A stretch of DNA of 64,000 bases from Chloroflexota bacterium (lineage in GTDB: Bacteria; Chloroflexota; Anaerolineae; Aggregatilineales; Phototrophicaceae): positions 1 to 64,000 of the forward strand of contig WTGN01000100.1 in assembly GCA_011523545.1 (NCBI GenBank), in the 5' to 3' direction. The notes under the pieces were generated by a model. That model was not told where the DNA came from. It ran no database searches and was given only the letters and a program-made list of their open reading frames with translations. Position 1 is the stretch's first letter. Each line of letters opens with the position of its first letter. The translations under genes and the position numbers were made by a program. Below, in pieces: positions 33,999-42,665 of this stretch.

Positions 33999-35463
33999 GC
34001 GTCGTCCACAACTGTGCCTTGTAGGGGCGACTCGGTGAGTCGCCCTTCATGCGCACTCAAGCGGTATCAGTTGCTCTTCCGATTTTCAGTTATACTCTAA
34101 TCGCAAACGCCGTTCAGTCTCATCTGACGCAGGGAGGCAGGCTATGGCAATCGAGCGCATCCGCCAAATGACGGTCGAGGAGTACTTCGCCTTTGATGAA
34201 GCCAGCGAATACAAGAACGAATACATTGACGGCGAGGTGATTCCGATGACCGGTGGGACGGCTTATCACGCTGAAATAATGTTGAACCTTGGATTCGCTC
34301 TCGGACTACGACTGCGAGGCGGCGACTTTCGCTTTTACAGCAGCGCCATGCGCATCAGCGTCAGTCCAAGGCGCTATCTCTATCCCGACTTGAGCATCGT
34401 CCGCGGCGAGCCTGAACTTGACGCGCGAACCATTAATCTCTTCAATCCCACGCTGCTTGCGGAAGTGATCTCACCGACAACCGCCAACAGAGACCGCGGC
34501 TTCAAGCGCGACCTGTACCAAAGCATCCCCTCGCTTCAGGTCTACCTCGTCATTGAGCAATTCGAAGCGCAAGTCGAAGTGGACTCGCGCCAAGGCGACA
34601 ACTGGCAAACAATAGAATACGCCGGCCTGGACGCCATCGTGCGGCTGACGGCCTTGGGCTGCGACTTGCCGCTGGCGGAGATATATGACGGCATCGAATT
34701 TGGCACGGAGTAGATGAGCGCATCGTCGCCGAATACGGCGAGAAGATCATCCCGGCATTTGGCTAGGCGTCGTCCACAACTGTGCCTTGTAGGGGCGACT
34801 CGGTGAGTCGCCCTTCATGCGCACTCAAGCGGTATCAGTTGCTCTTCCGATTTTCAGTTATACTCTAATCGCAAACGCCGTTCAGTCTCATCTGACGCAG
34901 GGAGGCAGGCTATGGCAATCGAGCGCATCCGCCAAATGACGGTCGAGGAGTACTTCGCCTTTGATGAAGCCAGCGAATACAAGAACGAATACATTGACGG
35001 CGAGGTATATCCAATGACAGGCGGGACAGCTTATCACGCGGAAATAATGATCAACCTTGGAATTGCACTAGGGCTGCGACTGCGAGGCGGCGGCTTTCAC
35101 GTTTACAGCAGCGCCATGCGCATCAGCGTCAGTCCGAGGCGCTATCTCTATCCCGACTTGAGCATCGTCCGCGGCGAGCCGGAGCTTGATGAGGGCGCCA
35201 TCAACCTATTCAATCCGACGCTGGTCGCGGAAGTGATCTCACCGACAACCGCCAGCAGAGACCGCGGCTTCAAGCGCGAACAATACCGTAGCATTCCCTC
35301 GCTTCAGGTCTATCTCGTCATTGAGCAATTCGAAGCACAAGTCGAAGTGGACTCGCGCCAAGGCGACAACTGGCAAACAATAGAATACGCCGGCCTGGAC
35401 GCCATCGTGCCGCTGACGGCCTTGGGCTGCGACTTGCCGCTGGCGGAGATATATGACGGCATC
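33948..35463. repeat. tandem duplication, 768-bp unit (LLM 3' end plus Uma2 gene)
   Basis: The segment beginning at 33948 (last codons of the LLM gene, GAGCGCATCGTCGCCGAATA) reappears at 34716, exactly 768 bases later. The copied unit includes the LLM gene tail, one hairpin repeat, a shared leader and an Uma2 gene. The non-coding parts look identical, whereas the gene copies differ in patches. Homology fades near 35463. Confidence 0.85.
34144..34713 (+). CDS. Uma2-family protein, tandem copy 1
   Basis: The 189-residue protein has the Uma2 (DUF820) restriction-endonuclease-like fold: MTVEEYFAFDE start, YIDGEV, PDLSIVRGEP, LLAEVISPTTANRDRGFKR and YLVIEQ. Candidate catalytic acids are in PDLSI and AEVISP, with a following Lys in GFKR. 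Uma2 proteins are abundant in cyanobacteria and Chloroflexota; their function is not settled (nuclease fold by structure prediction). A TATACT box (34091-34096) and GGGAGGCAGGCT lie upstream. Confidence 0.85.
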   Translation: MAIERIRQMTVEEYFAFDEASEYKNEYIDGEVIPMTGGTAYHAEIMLNLGFALGLRLRGGDFRFYSSAMRISVSPRRYLYPDLSIVRGEPELDARTINLFNPTLLAEVISPTTANRDRGFKRDLYQSIPSLQVYLVIEQFEAQVEVDSRQGDNWQTIEYAGLDAIVRLTALGCDLPLAEIYDGIEFGTE

Positions 35464-35478
35464 CCGTTTGCGGCCTGA
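34912..35478 (+). CDS. Uma2-family protein, tandem copy 2
   Basis: This 188-residue protein is the duplicate of the gene at 34144. The first ~33 residues and long stretches in the C-terminal half are identical, with differences clustered at residues ~34-65, 100-112 and 130-136. All core motifs (YIDGEV, PDLSIVRGEP, EVISPTTASRDRGFKR) are intact, so it is likely functional. It has the same upstream leader. It overlaps no other gene; the dihydropyrimidinase begins 52 bases later. Confidence 0.85.
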   Translation: MAIERIRQMTVEEYFAFDEASEYKNEYIDGEVYPMTGGTAYHAEIMINLGIALGLRLRGGGFHVYSSAMRISVSPRRYLYPDLSIVRGEPELDEGAINLFNPTLVAEVISPTTASRDRGFKREQYRSIPSLQVYLVIEQFEAQVEVDSRQGDNWQTIEYAGLDAIVPLTALGCDLPLAEIYDGIPFAA

Positions 35479-35530
35479 GATCCCGCATCAGACATCTGAC
35501 AAACAGAAGATTCGAATCAAGGAGTATAGA

Positions 35531-37009
35531 ATGGGAATCTTATTCAAGAGTGGCTCAATCATCACCGCCAGCGATATGGTCAGCGCTGATGTGCTGGTCG
35601 AGGGCGAAGCCGTCACGCTCATCGGCCAGAATCTCGACGCTGGCAATCACGATGTCGTCGACTGCGCCGGCAAGTACCTGATGCCGGGCGGCATCGATGT
35701 GCACACCCACCTCGACCTGCCCTTCGGCGGCACCATCAGCAATGACGACTTTGATGTCGGGCATAAGGCGGCGGCATTCGGCGGCACAACCACGCATATC
35801 GATTTTGTCGTCCAGCCTATCGGCGGCAGCCTGCATGACGGGCTGGAGACCTGGTGGAAGAAATCACGCGATATCGCCCAGATCGATTACGCCTTCCATA
35901 TGGCCGTCACCGACCTCAACGACGCGGTGATGAAAGAAATCCCGACCATGCTTGATGAAGGCATTACCAGCCTCAAGCTCTTCATGGCTTACAAGAATGT
36001 CTTCATGATTGATGACGCCACGCTCTTCAACACAATGCGGGTGGCGGCGGACAATGGCATGATTGTCATGGTGCATGCCGAGAATGGCGATGTCGAAGCG
36101 GCCTTGACGCCGGCCCTGCTGGCCGCGGGCAAGACCGACCCGGTCTGGCATGCCGCGTCGCGCCCGCCCGAGATTGAAGGCGAAGCGACCAACCGCGCTG
36201 TTGTCATGTCCGGCTTGACCGGTTGCCCGCTTTATGTCGTGCATGTCACCTGCGAGGGCGCAGTCGACGCGATCCGGCGAGGACGGGCGCTGGGTTACCC
36301 GGTCATGGGCGAGACCTGCGTGCAATACTTCTTCTTGACGGTTGATGAGCACCTGGGCGCGCCCGGCTTTGAAGGCGCGAAATATGTCTGCTCGCCGCCG
36401 ATACGCAGCAAGCAGGACCACGGCGTCTTGTGGCGGGCGGTGCGTGACGGCAGCCTGCAAATCGTCAGCACCGATCACTGCGACTTCTGGTACGATGGCG
36501 GGCACGGCCCCTGGCAAGAGTGGAATGAGCGGACTGGCGGGACGGATTGGGTCGGCTACGAAAAGCAAGATCCGTCATATCGCCGCCCGGGCAAGGAACT
36601 CGGCCTCGGCAATTTCGCAAAGATCCCCAATGGCATGCCGGGCCTGGAAGACCGCATGATGGTCATGTGGGATTCTGGCGTGAACAGCGGCCGGCTCCAG
36701 CCGACGCGCTTCGTCGAATTGTGCTGCACCAACCCGGCCAAGATCTTCGGCATGTACCCGCGCAAGGGCACGATAGCAGTCGGCTCGGACGCCGATATTC
36801 TGGTTTGGGATCCGCAGAAGGCGCATACGATCAGCGCGGCGACCCATCACATGCGCGTCGACTACAACTGCTACGAGGGCATGACGGTGACGGGCGCGCC
36901 GGTTCAGGTCTACCAGCGAGGCCGGAAGCTGGTGGATGGCGATCAGTGGCTGGGCAGCAATGGCGCCGGGCAGTTCATCCCGCGGGCGGCGGGCGCGCCG
37001 GTGCTGTAA
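35531..37009 (+). CDS. dihydropyrimidinase / D-hydantoinase
   Basis: The ATG at 35531 has AGGAG upstream, giving 492 residues. The binuclear-metal amidohydrolase site is complete: His58 and His60 (IDVHTHLDLPFGG), Lys149 to be carbamylated (SLKLFMAYKN), His182 (VMVHAENGD), His238 (YVVHVTCEG) and Asp315 (IVSTDHCDF). Tyr154 and the PFGG loop match D-hydantoinases rather than allantoinases. It opens dihydrouracil, dihydrothymine or 5-substituted hydantoins to N-carbamoyl amino acids, which the ureidopropionase at 31939 would cleave. It is a central enzyme of the inferred pyrimidine-catabolic island. Confidence 0.93.
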   Translation: MGILFKSGSIITASDMVSADVLVEGEAVTLIGQNLDAGNHDVVDCAGKYLMPGGIDVHTHLDLPFGGTISNDDFDVGHKAAAFGGTTTHIDFVVQPIGGSLHDGLETWWKKSRDIAQIDYAFHMAVTDLNDAVMKEIPTMLDEGITSLKLFMAYKNVFMIDDATLFNTMRVAADNGMIVMVHAENGDVEAALTPALLAAGKTDPVWHAASRPPEIEGEATNRAVVMSGLTGCPLYVVHVTCEGAVDAIRRGRALGYPVMGETCVQYFFLTVDEHLGAPGFEGAKYVCSPPIRSKQDHGVLWRAVRDGSLQIVSTDHCDFWYDGGHGPWQEWNERTGGTDWVGYEKQDPSYRRPGKELGLGNFAKIPNGMPGLEDRMMVMWDSGVNSGRLQPTRFVELCCTNPAKIFGMYPRKGTIAVGSDADILVWDPQKAHTISAATHHMRVDYNCYEGMTVTGAPVQVYQRGRKLVDGDQWLGSNGAGQFIPRAAGAPVL

Positions 37010-37034
37010 ATCGAAGTCCTTCAATCAAGGAATG

Positions 37035-37062
37035 TGTAGGGGCGAGTCATTGGCTCGTCCTT
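37035..37062. repeat. TGTAGGGGCG-family repeat
   Basis: TGTAGGGGCGAGTCATTGGCTCGTCC lies 26 bases after the dihydropyrimidinase stop codon, with GGGCGAG and CTCGTCC arms. Confidence 0.6.
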
Positions 37063-37148
37063 TGCTTGTCGTATTCTTGGGTTTTTTGAAATGCGAGTCG
37101 CTGCATGGTAGGATTATGTTAAGGAATGCTTGAGCGCTGGAGACAGTT

Positions 37149-37715
37149 ATGGAAGTCCAGGAGCGTGTTTTCGATGTTGACGAGTTTTGGCGCTTCGTCT
37201 GCCTGCCGGAAAACGCAGATAAGCGCTTTGAACTAATCAACGGGGAGATTATCGAGATGCCAAAGCCGGGCGAAGAGCATGGCTATCTTGCCGGCGTCAT
37301 TTTTCACTATTTTCTGCTCTTTGACCCAAAGCGAAACTTGGGCATCCCGACGGTAGATACTGGCTACTATTCATTGGACGACCGAAGCACCGTCCTTGGT
37401 CCTGATGTTGCCTTCAGACGCACCGATGGCGCCACGCCACCCCAAAAGAAATGGGCGCCGACGATGCCGGATCTCGCCGTTGAGATCAAGTCGCCGAGCA
37501 ATACGCTCGCGGACTTGAGACAAAAGGCCGCCATCTATTTGCGGCGCGAAACGCAGCTAGTCTGGATCGTCATCCCCGACAGGAAGGGCGTGGAAGTCTG
37601 CCGGCTGGATGCGAATGGCCAAATCCAAACCGAGTTCTTCGGTTCGGACGGCAGCCTCTCTGGCGAATCTGTCTTGCCGGGTTTTGAATTGGCACTGTCA
37701 ACGCTATTCTCCTAG
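37149..37715 (+). CDS. Uma2-family protein, second pair, copy 1
   Basis: The 188-residue protein has MEVQERVFDVDEFWRFVCLPENADKRFELINGEIIEMPKPG, then GPDVAFRR, PDLAVEIKSPSNTLADLRQKA and LVWIVIPDRKGVEVCR. The (D)-ExK core reads more like a classical PD-(D/E)xK nuclease than the first pair does (EIKSPS). It forms a tandem pair with the gene at 37739, from which it has diverged more than the first pair. Function as a nuclease is not demonstrated for the family. Confidence 0.85.
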   Translation: MEVQERVFDVDEFWRFVCLPENADKRFELINGEIIEMPKPGEEHGYLAGVIFHYFLLFDPKRNLGIPTVDTGYYSLDDRSTVLGPDVAFRRTDGATPPQKKWAPTMPDLAVEIKSPSNTLADLRQKAAIYLRRETQLVWIVIPDRKGVEVCRLDANGQIQTEFFGSDGSLSGESVLPGFELALSTLFS

Positions 37716-37738
37716 CTTAGCGAGATTGCGAGGTAAAC

Positions 37739-38308
37739 ATGGAAGTCAAAGAGCGCGTTTTCAATGTTGACGAATTTTGGCGCTTCGTCTGCCAGCCGGA
37801 AAACGCCGACAAATACTTTGAACTAATCAATGGAGAGTTAGTTGAGATGGCGCCACCGGGGGGAGAGCATAGCACAATCGCTGGCGAGATTTATCATTAT
37901 TTCCGACTCTTTGACCCGGAGCGAAATCTCGGCACTCCGACGGTCGACGCAGGCTATCATCCGCCAGCAGGGCGAGACACTGTTCTGTCGCCAGACGCTG
38001 CCTTCACAGGAATCGAGCGCGCGCCCAAGCCATTTCCCAAGACATGGGTCCCAGTAATGCCCGACATCGCCGTCGAGGTAAAGTCGCCGAACGACTCTCT
38101 CGCCGAGCTGCGCCGAAAGGCCGCCATCTACCTGCAACACGGCAGTCAACTGGTCTGGATTATCATACCTGACCAAGGGAGCGCCGAAGTCTGCCGGCTC
38201 GATGCAAGCGGCGAAATCCAAACCGAGTTCATCAGCGCCGACGGCAGCCTCTCCGGTGATCCTGTTCTTCCCGGTTTCCGCCTCGAGTTATCCGCGCTTT
38301 TCTCCTGA
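37739..38308 (+). CDS. Uma2-family protein, second pair, copy 2
   Basis: The 189-residue protein is clearly homologous to the gene at 37149, 23 bases upstream (same MEVxERVFxVDEFWRFVCxPENADKxFELINGE start). Motifs: LSPDAAFTG, PDIAVEVKSPNDSLAELRRKA and LVWIIIPDQG. The catalytic-type EVKSP is kept. The tandem arrangement and shared ends point to local duplication. Confidence 0.85.
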   Translation: MEVKERVFNVDEFWRFVCQPENADKYFELINGELVEMAPPGGEHSTIAGEIYHYFRLFDPERNLGTPTVDAGYHPPAGRDTVLSPDAAFTGIERAPKPFPKTWVPVMPDIAVEVKSPNDSLAELRRKAAIYLQHGSQLVWIIIPDQGSAEVCRLDASGEIQTEFISADGSLSGDPVLPGFRLELSALFS

Positions 38309-38475
38309 TTCGACCCCGATTCTGCCCTTGGCAACGGCGCCTGCGCATGCGCCCGCCATGGGGCGCTGCCGGTTCAGCTCTGCAATATACAGATGATTTA
38401 CAGCCGCGCAACGACTTTGTAACGACCGCCTTTCATGCTACAGTGAAACTGTGCATCGAAAGGAGACGAAAACAT

Positions 38476-41205
38476 ATGAAGCGTCGCATGATGTTAATCT
38501 TGATTCTGCTTCTGCTCGGCGGGCTCGGTTACGCCGATGCGGAACAGTCGCTCAATCTGGAACACTATTGGTTGGACAACGGCCTGGAAGTGATTCTGGC
38601 GCGCGATACAACAGCGCCGACCGTCGCGGTGGATATCTGGTATCGGGTGGGCAGCGCCAATGATCCCGCAGGCAAAAGCGGATTCGCCCATCTCTTTGAA
38701 CATATGATGTTCGAGGGCTCCCCGCATATTCCGGATAACGGCATGGATGAATTGCTGGAGCCGGTTGGCGGCTCTTCCAATGCTTATGTCGGCAAGGACT
38801 ACACCGCCTACTACGAGACGGTGCCTTCGCACCAACTGCCGCTGGCCCTTTGGATAGAAGCGGATCGCATGGGCGGCTTGGATGTGACACAGGAAAACCT
38901 CGACAATCAGCGCGCCATTGTCATTGAAGAGCTGCAGCGGAGTTACGACAACCGACCCTATGGCACCGCGGTGAAAGCGCTTGTCACCGTGCCTTTCACC
39001 TACGAGCCCTACCAACGTCCCACCATCGGCACGATTGAAGACGTCAATGTCGCCCAGATTGAAGACATCATTGACTTTCACCGCCGCTACTACCTCCCCA
39101 ACAACGCCACGCTGGTTGTGGCCGGCGATATCGACTTCGACTCGACGCGCGCCCTAATTGAAGATCTCTTCGGTCCCATCCCGCGCGGAGACGACCCGCC
39201 TGCGCTGCCGGCATTCGTACCGGTGGATCAAGAGGAAGCCGAATTCATCACGATTGAAGATCCCTTTATCAACCTGCCGGCGCTTCTCGTCGCCTACGAG
39301 ATTCCTCCGCTGACCCACGAAGACTACCCGGCGCTGAGCGTACTCTCGCGCGTGCTGAGTGTGGGCGATTCCAGCCGCCTGGCGAAGCGCCTTGTCGATA
39401 CTGGCAAAGCATTGCAGGCGGACGCCTGGATAGACGGCAATCGTGGTCCGGGCTATTTTGCCTTCATCCTGCTCGCCAACGTCGGCGTCGATCTGGCCGA
39501 GCTTGAGATGGCATCCTATGAAGAGCTACAAAGAATCATCGACGAGGGCGTCCCGCAGGAAGAACTGGACAAAGTCATCGCCGGCATAAGGAGCAGAAAC
39601 ATACTTGGCCTGGAAACAGCGCTAGGCTTGGCGGAGAGCGTCCAAAGCGCCAACTACTACTCCGGTAATCCGCAAGCGGTCTTCTCAGGCATCAATCGCT
39701 ATGAGGCGGTCACCAGCGAGGACATCCAGCGAGTGGCGCTTGAGTACCTGGAAGAAACCGATCGCCATGTATTCAATGTGGTGGAAACCGATGCGGAAGC
39801 GCCGCCCCCGGTAGAACCCTACGCCGCCGACGACGCCGTCGAGCAAGAGCCGGATTACCGCTATGTCATCGAGCAGAGTGAACCGCCGCCGGCCTTGGAC
39901 TCCAACGAATTCAACTTCCCGGCCATCACCGAAACCGTCATGGATAATGGCTTGGAAGTGGTCGTCATTGAACAGCCCAACATGCCCATCATTTCGCTGG
40001 ATGTCTTCCTCGCTGGCGGCTCAACCGTCCAGCCGAATGATCTGCCGGGCACAGCGGGCATCACCGGTTACTTGATCTCCCGCGGCACGGAAACCCGCAG
40101 CGCCCAAGACATCGCCGGCGCGATCGAGCAAGTGGGCGGCGCCGTCGGCAGCGTCGGCAGCAATGATTATCTGCAGCTTGGCGTCTTCGCCTTGATTGAA
40201 GATGCCGACCTGGCTTTCGATCTGCTCGCCGATATGACTCTCAACGCCAACTTCCCCGAGAACGAATTCGAACGCGAGCGGACCGAGTGGATCAGCAGCC
40301 TGGAAGCCGCTTTGGCCCAGCCAGGTACTGTCGCCCGCCGCATCTTCGATAATCGGCTATACAGCAGCGAACATGGCTACGGAAACCTGTACACCTTCGA
40401 ATCACTGGAGGCGATCAACCGCGATGACATCGTCGCCTTTTATGAATCGCGCCGGCAGCCCGATAATGCCGTGCTGATCATCGCCGGCGCCATCACAACC
40501 GAAGAAGGCCTGGCCTACGCCGAACAGCACTTCGCCCACTGGGAAGGCAGCGCCGAGACCATCAGCTACCCAACCCTGCCGGAAAACAGCGGGCAGCGGA
40601 TACTGCTGGTCGACCGCCCGGGCAGCACACAGGCCAACTTCCTCATGGGCAATATCGGCATCCAGGGCGCCAGCATGGATTACTTCCCGGCCCGCGTGAT
40701 GAACCACGTCTTGGGCGGCACCTTCTCATCGCGCCTGGTGCAAAACATCCGCGAAGAAAAGGGCTATACCTACAGCATTGGCTCCGGCTTCAGTTTCCCG
40801 GCCGATATAGGCTACTTCCGTGTCTCGGCGGCGGTGCGCAATGATGTCATCGCGGCGGCATTGGAAGAAGTATTCAAGGAAATCGAGCGCATCCAGACGG
40901 AGCCGCTCACGGACCAAGAGATCAACGACGCCCGTGAGGGCATCGTCGGCGAGTTCGTCTTCGGCCTGGAGACTTATCAAGACTTCGTCGAAGCGGTAGC
41001 GTCTTACAAGCTCCGCGGCGTCGAGATGGCCCGCCTCAACAGGTGGCTGGGTCATATCAAAGATGTGAGCACAGACGACGTGCTCAATATCGCGAATACC
41101 TACATCCATCCCGAAAACTTCATCATCGTCGTGGTCGGCGACGCCGGGGCGATCCAAGAGCAGCTGGAGACCTTGGGCGAGGTGACCCTGCTGGAAGCGG
41201 AGTAA
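38476..41205 (+). CDS. secreted M16-family zinc protease (two tandem M16 halves)
   Basis: The ATG at 38476 with AGGAGACG upstream is preferred over the much earlier in-frame start; the product has 909 residues and a signal peptide (about 1-22). The first M16 domain has the inverted zinc motif HLFEH (His72, Glu75, His76) and the third ligand glutamate near residue 151 (IVIEELQRSYDNRPYG). The second half starts near residue 480 (ITETVMDNGLEVVVIEQPNMP) and has the M16 fold, but the zinc motif position reads GTAGITGYL, so it is inactive. This is the pitrilysin-like active/inactive pairing. It lies between Uma2 genes and ends in a strong bidirectional terminator. Confidence 0.92.
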   Translation: MKRRMMLILILLLLGGLGYADAEQSLNLEHYWLDNGLEVILARDTTAPTVAVDIWYRVGSANDPAGKSGFAHLFEHMMFEGSPHIPDNGMDELLEPVGGSSNAYVGKDYTAYYETVPSHQLPLALWIEADRMGGLDVTQENLDNQRAIVIEELQRSYDNRPYGTAVKALVTVPFTYEPYQRPTIGTIEDVNVAQIEDIIDFHRRYYLPNNATLVVAGDIDFDSTRALIEDLFGPIPRGDDPPALPAFVPVDQEEAEFITIEDPFINLPALLVAYEIPPLTHEDYPALSVLSRVLSVGDSSRLAKRLVDTGKALQADAWIDGNRGPGYFAFILLANVGVDLAELEMASYEELQRIIDEGVPQEELDKVIAGIRSRNILGLETALGLAESVQSANYYSGNPQAVFSGINRYEAVTSEDIQRVALEYLEETDRHVFNVVETDAEAPPPVEPYAADDAVEQEPDYRYVIEQSEPPPALDSNEFNFPAITETVMDNGLEVVVIEQPNMPIISLDVFLAGGSTVQPNDLPGTAGITGYLISRGTETRSAQDIAGAIEQVGGAVGSVGSNDYLQLGVFALIEDADLAFDLLADMTLNANFPENEFERERTEWISSLEAALAQPGTVARRIFDNRLYSSEHGYGNLYTFESLEAINRDDIVAFYESRRQPDNAVLIIAGAITTEEGLAYAEQHFAHWEGSAETISYPTLPENSGQRILLVDRPGSTQANFLMGNIGIQGASMDYFPARVMNHVLGGTFSSRLVQNIREEKGYTYSIGSGFSFPADIGYFRVSAAVRNDVIAAALEEVFKEIERIQTEPLTDQEINDAREGIVGEFVFGLETYQDFVEAVASYKLRGVEMARLNRWLGHIKDVSTDDVLNIANTYIHPENFIIVVVGDAGAIQEQLETLGEVTLLEAE

Positions 41206-41255
41206 GGCGTCATGCATGATGGGCGGCTCAGCTGCCCGTCAATTCCAGCCTAGAC

Positions 41256-41280
41256 GAGGGCGGTCATGGCGGCCGCCCTC
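41256..41280. terminator. bidirectional terminator between convergent genes
   Basis: GAGGGCGG (41256-41263) pairs with CCGCCCTC (41273-41280) around a nine-base loop and is followed by TTGCTT. It serves the M16 gene (plus) and lies beyond the Uma2 gene end (minus). Confidence 0.6.
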
Positions 41281-41312
41281 TTGCTTATCGATTCGCGCGC
41301 GCTCGCGCTAGC

Positions 41313-41879
41313 CTAAGACGCGAAATCAACGCCCTCATAGATGTCTCGCAGCGGCAGGCGGCAATCCAGCGCTTCGAGCGCAATTTCATCGTCCAAGTCC
41401 GAGAAGCATCGAATATTCCAGCCAGCCTCGCTGCGAGTGTACAACTCCACAAGCGCACGGTGCTGATCGACGACAAGGTAGGCTTGAATGGAGGCGACAG
41501 CGGCATAGAGTTCGCGTTTGAGGACCCGGTCACGGTCGATTGACGACGGTGACGTGACCTCGACGACAAGCACGGGATTGAGGAGGATTCGAGTGTCGGC
41601 TTCGGTTGCGGGTTCGCCACAGACGACGCAGACATCCGGCGACACCAGGGTCGCCTCTCCAACCCTGACGAGCACGCCGTTAGGCAATGTCCTGCAATCT
41701 GAATCAGCCAACAATAGCCGGAACTTGAACATGATATTCGAGATGATGTCAAAGTGCTTGAGCTTCCCGCCGGTCATCTCAATGGGCTCTCCGTCGATGT
41801 ATTCGTAGCCATTCTCGCTGAGTTCGGCAAAGTCCAGAAACTCTTCAACCGTCATTTGCTGGACGCGCTCGATTGCCAT
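41313..41879 (-). CDS. Uma2-family protein, third pair, copy 1
   Basis: The 188-residue protein starts MAIERVQQMTVEEFLDFAELSENGYEYIDGE and has VSPDVCVVCGEPATEAD, VLVVEVTSPSSIDRDRVLKREL and AYLVVDQHRAL. The PD...EV..D...K set is intact. The upstream sequence (RBS GAGGACGA and a TATAAT at 41911-41916, read on the minus strand) is nearly identical to that of the next Uma2 gene, showing a tandem duplication with 718-bp spacing. Confidence 0.85.
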   Translation of the reverse strand: MAIERVQQMTVEEFLDFAELSENGYEYIDGEPIEMTGGKLKHFDIISNIMFKFRLLLADSDCRTLPNGVLVRVGEATLVSPDVCVVCGEPATEADTRILLNPVLVVEVTSPSSIDRDRVLKRELYAAVASIQAYLVVDQHRALVELYTRSEAGWNIRCFSDLDDEIALEALDCRLPLRDIYEGVDFAS

Positions 41880-42003
41880 GATTCGTCCTCGCGCAACTCA
41901 TTGTGAAGTCATTATAACAAGGGGACGCGGCGACAGCATGAATCCTGCCGCGACGGCAGCGATAAATTAGACGGATTTACGCCCTATGATTGCTAATTCT
42001 TCC

Positions 42004-42597
42004 TTAAGCATTATCAGAGGGGGCGGACGGCGGCTCGGCCTCAAAATCGATTCGCTGGTAGATATCGCTCAGGGAGAGGCGACAATCCAGCGCCTCAAGC
42101 GGAATCTGATCGCCGGGCTGGGAGAAGGTCTGCAAATTCCAGCCGGTTTCACTGCGCGTATAAAGTTCAGCCAACATACGATGCTGATCCACGATCAAAT
42201 AAGCATTTATCGAAGCGACCGATACGTAGAAATCGCGCTTGACGACCCGGTCATGGTCGATTGAAGACGGAGACGTAACTTCCACGACGAGAATGGGATT
42301 GAGCAGAATGCGGGTATCGGCTTCCGTCTGAGGTTCGCCGCAAACAACAACGACATCCGGCATGAAGAAGCGCGCCTTAGCCGCCCCGATGCCCTGCCCG
42401 AGAAGCACTTGACACTCGGCATCAGCCAACAAGATCCCCAAATGAACGGCTAGATTGTAGCAGATAACATTATGATTGAACTTCGCGCTGGTAATTGGAA
42501 TCAACTCGCCATCAATGTATTCATAGCGTTCCTCGCTGAGTTCGGCAAAGTCCAGAAACTCTTCAACCGTCATTTGCTGGACGCGCTCGATTGCCAT
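42004..42597 (-). CDS. Uma2-family protein, third pair, copy 2
   Basis: The 197-residue protein shares the first ~21 residues with the copy at 41313, plus the core VEVTSPSSIDHDRVVKRDFY and YLIVDQHRM blocks. The 5' leader (42598-42660) is almost identical to that of copy 1. The central part (residues ~35-75) has diverged strongly, again a mosaic pattern. It is followed on the same strand by copy 1, and preceded by the Gfo/Idh genes. Confidence 0.85.
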   Translation of the reverse strand: MAIERVQQMTVEEFLDFAELSEERYEYIDGELIPITSAKFNHNVICYNLAVHLGILLADAECQVLLGQGIGAAKARFFMPDVVVVCGEPQTEADTRILLNPILVVEVTSPSSIDHDRVVKRDFYVSVASINAYLIVDQHRMLAELYTRSETGWNLQTFSQPGDQIPLEALDCRLSLSDIYQRIDFEAEPPSAPSDNA

Positions 42598-42665
42598 GAT
42601 TCGTCCTCGCGCAACTCAATGTGAAGTTATTATAACAAGGGGACGCGGCGACAGCATGAATGGCG

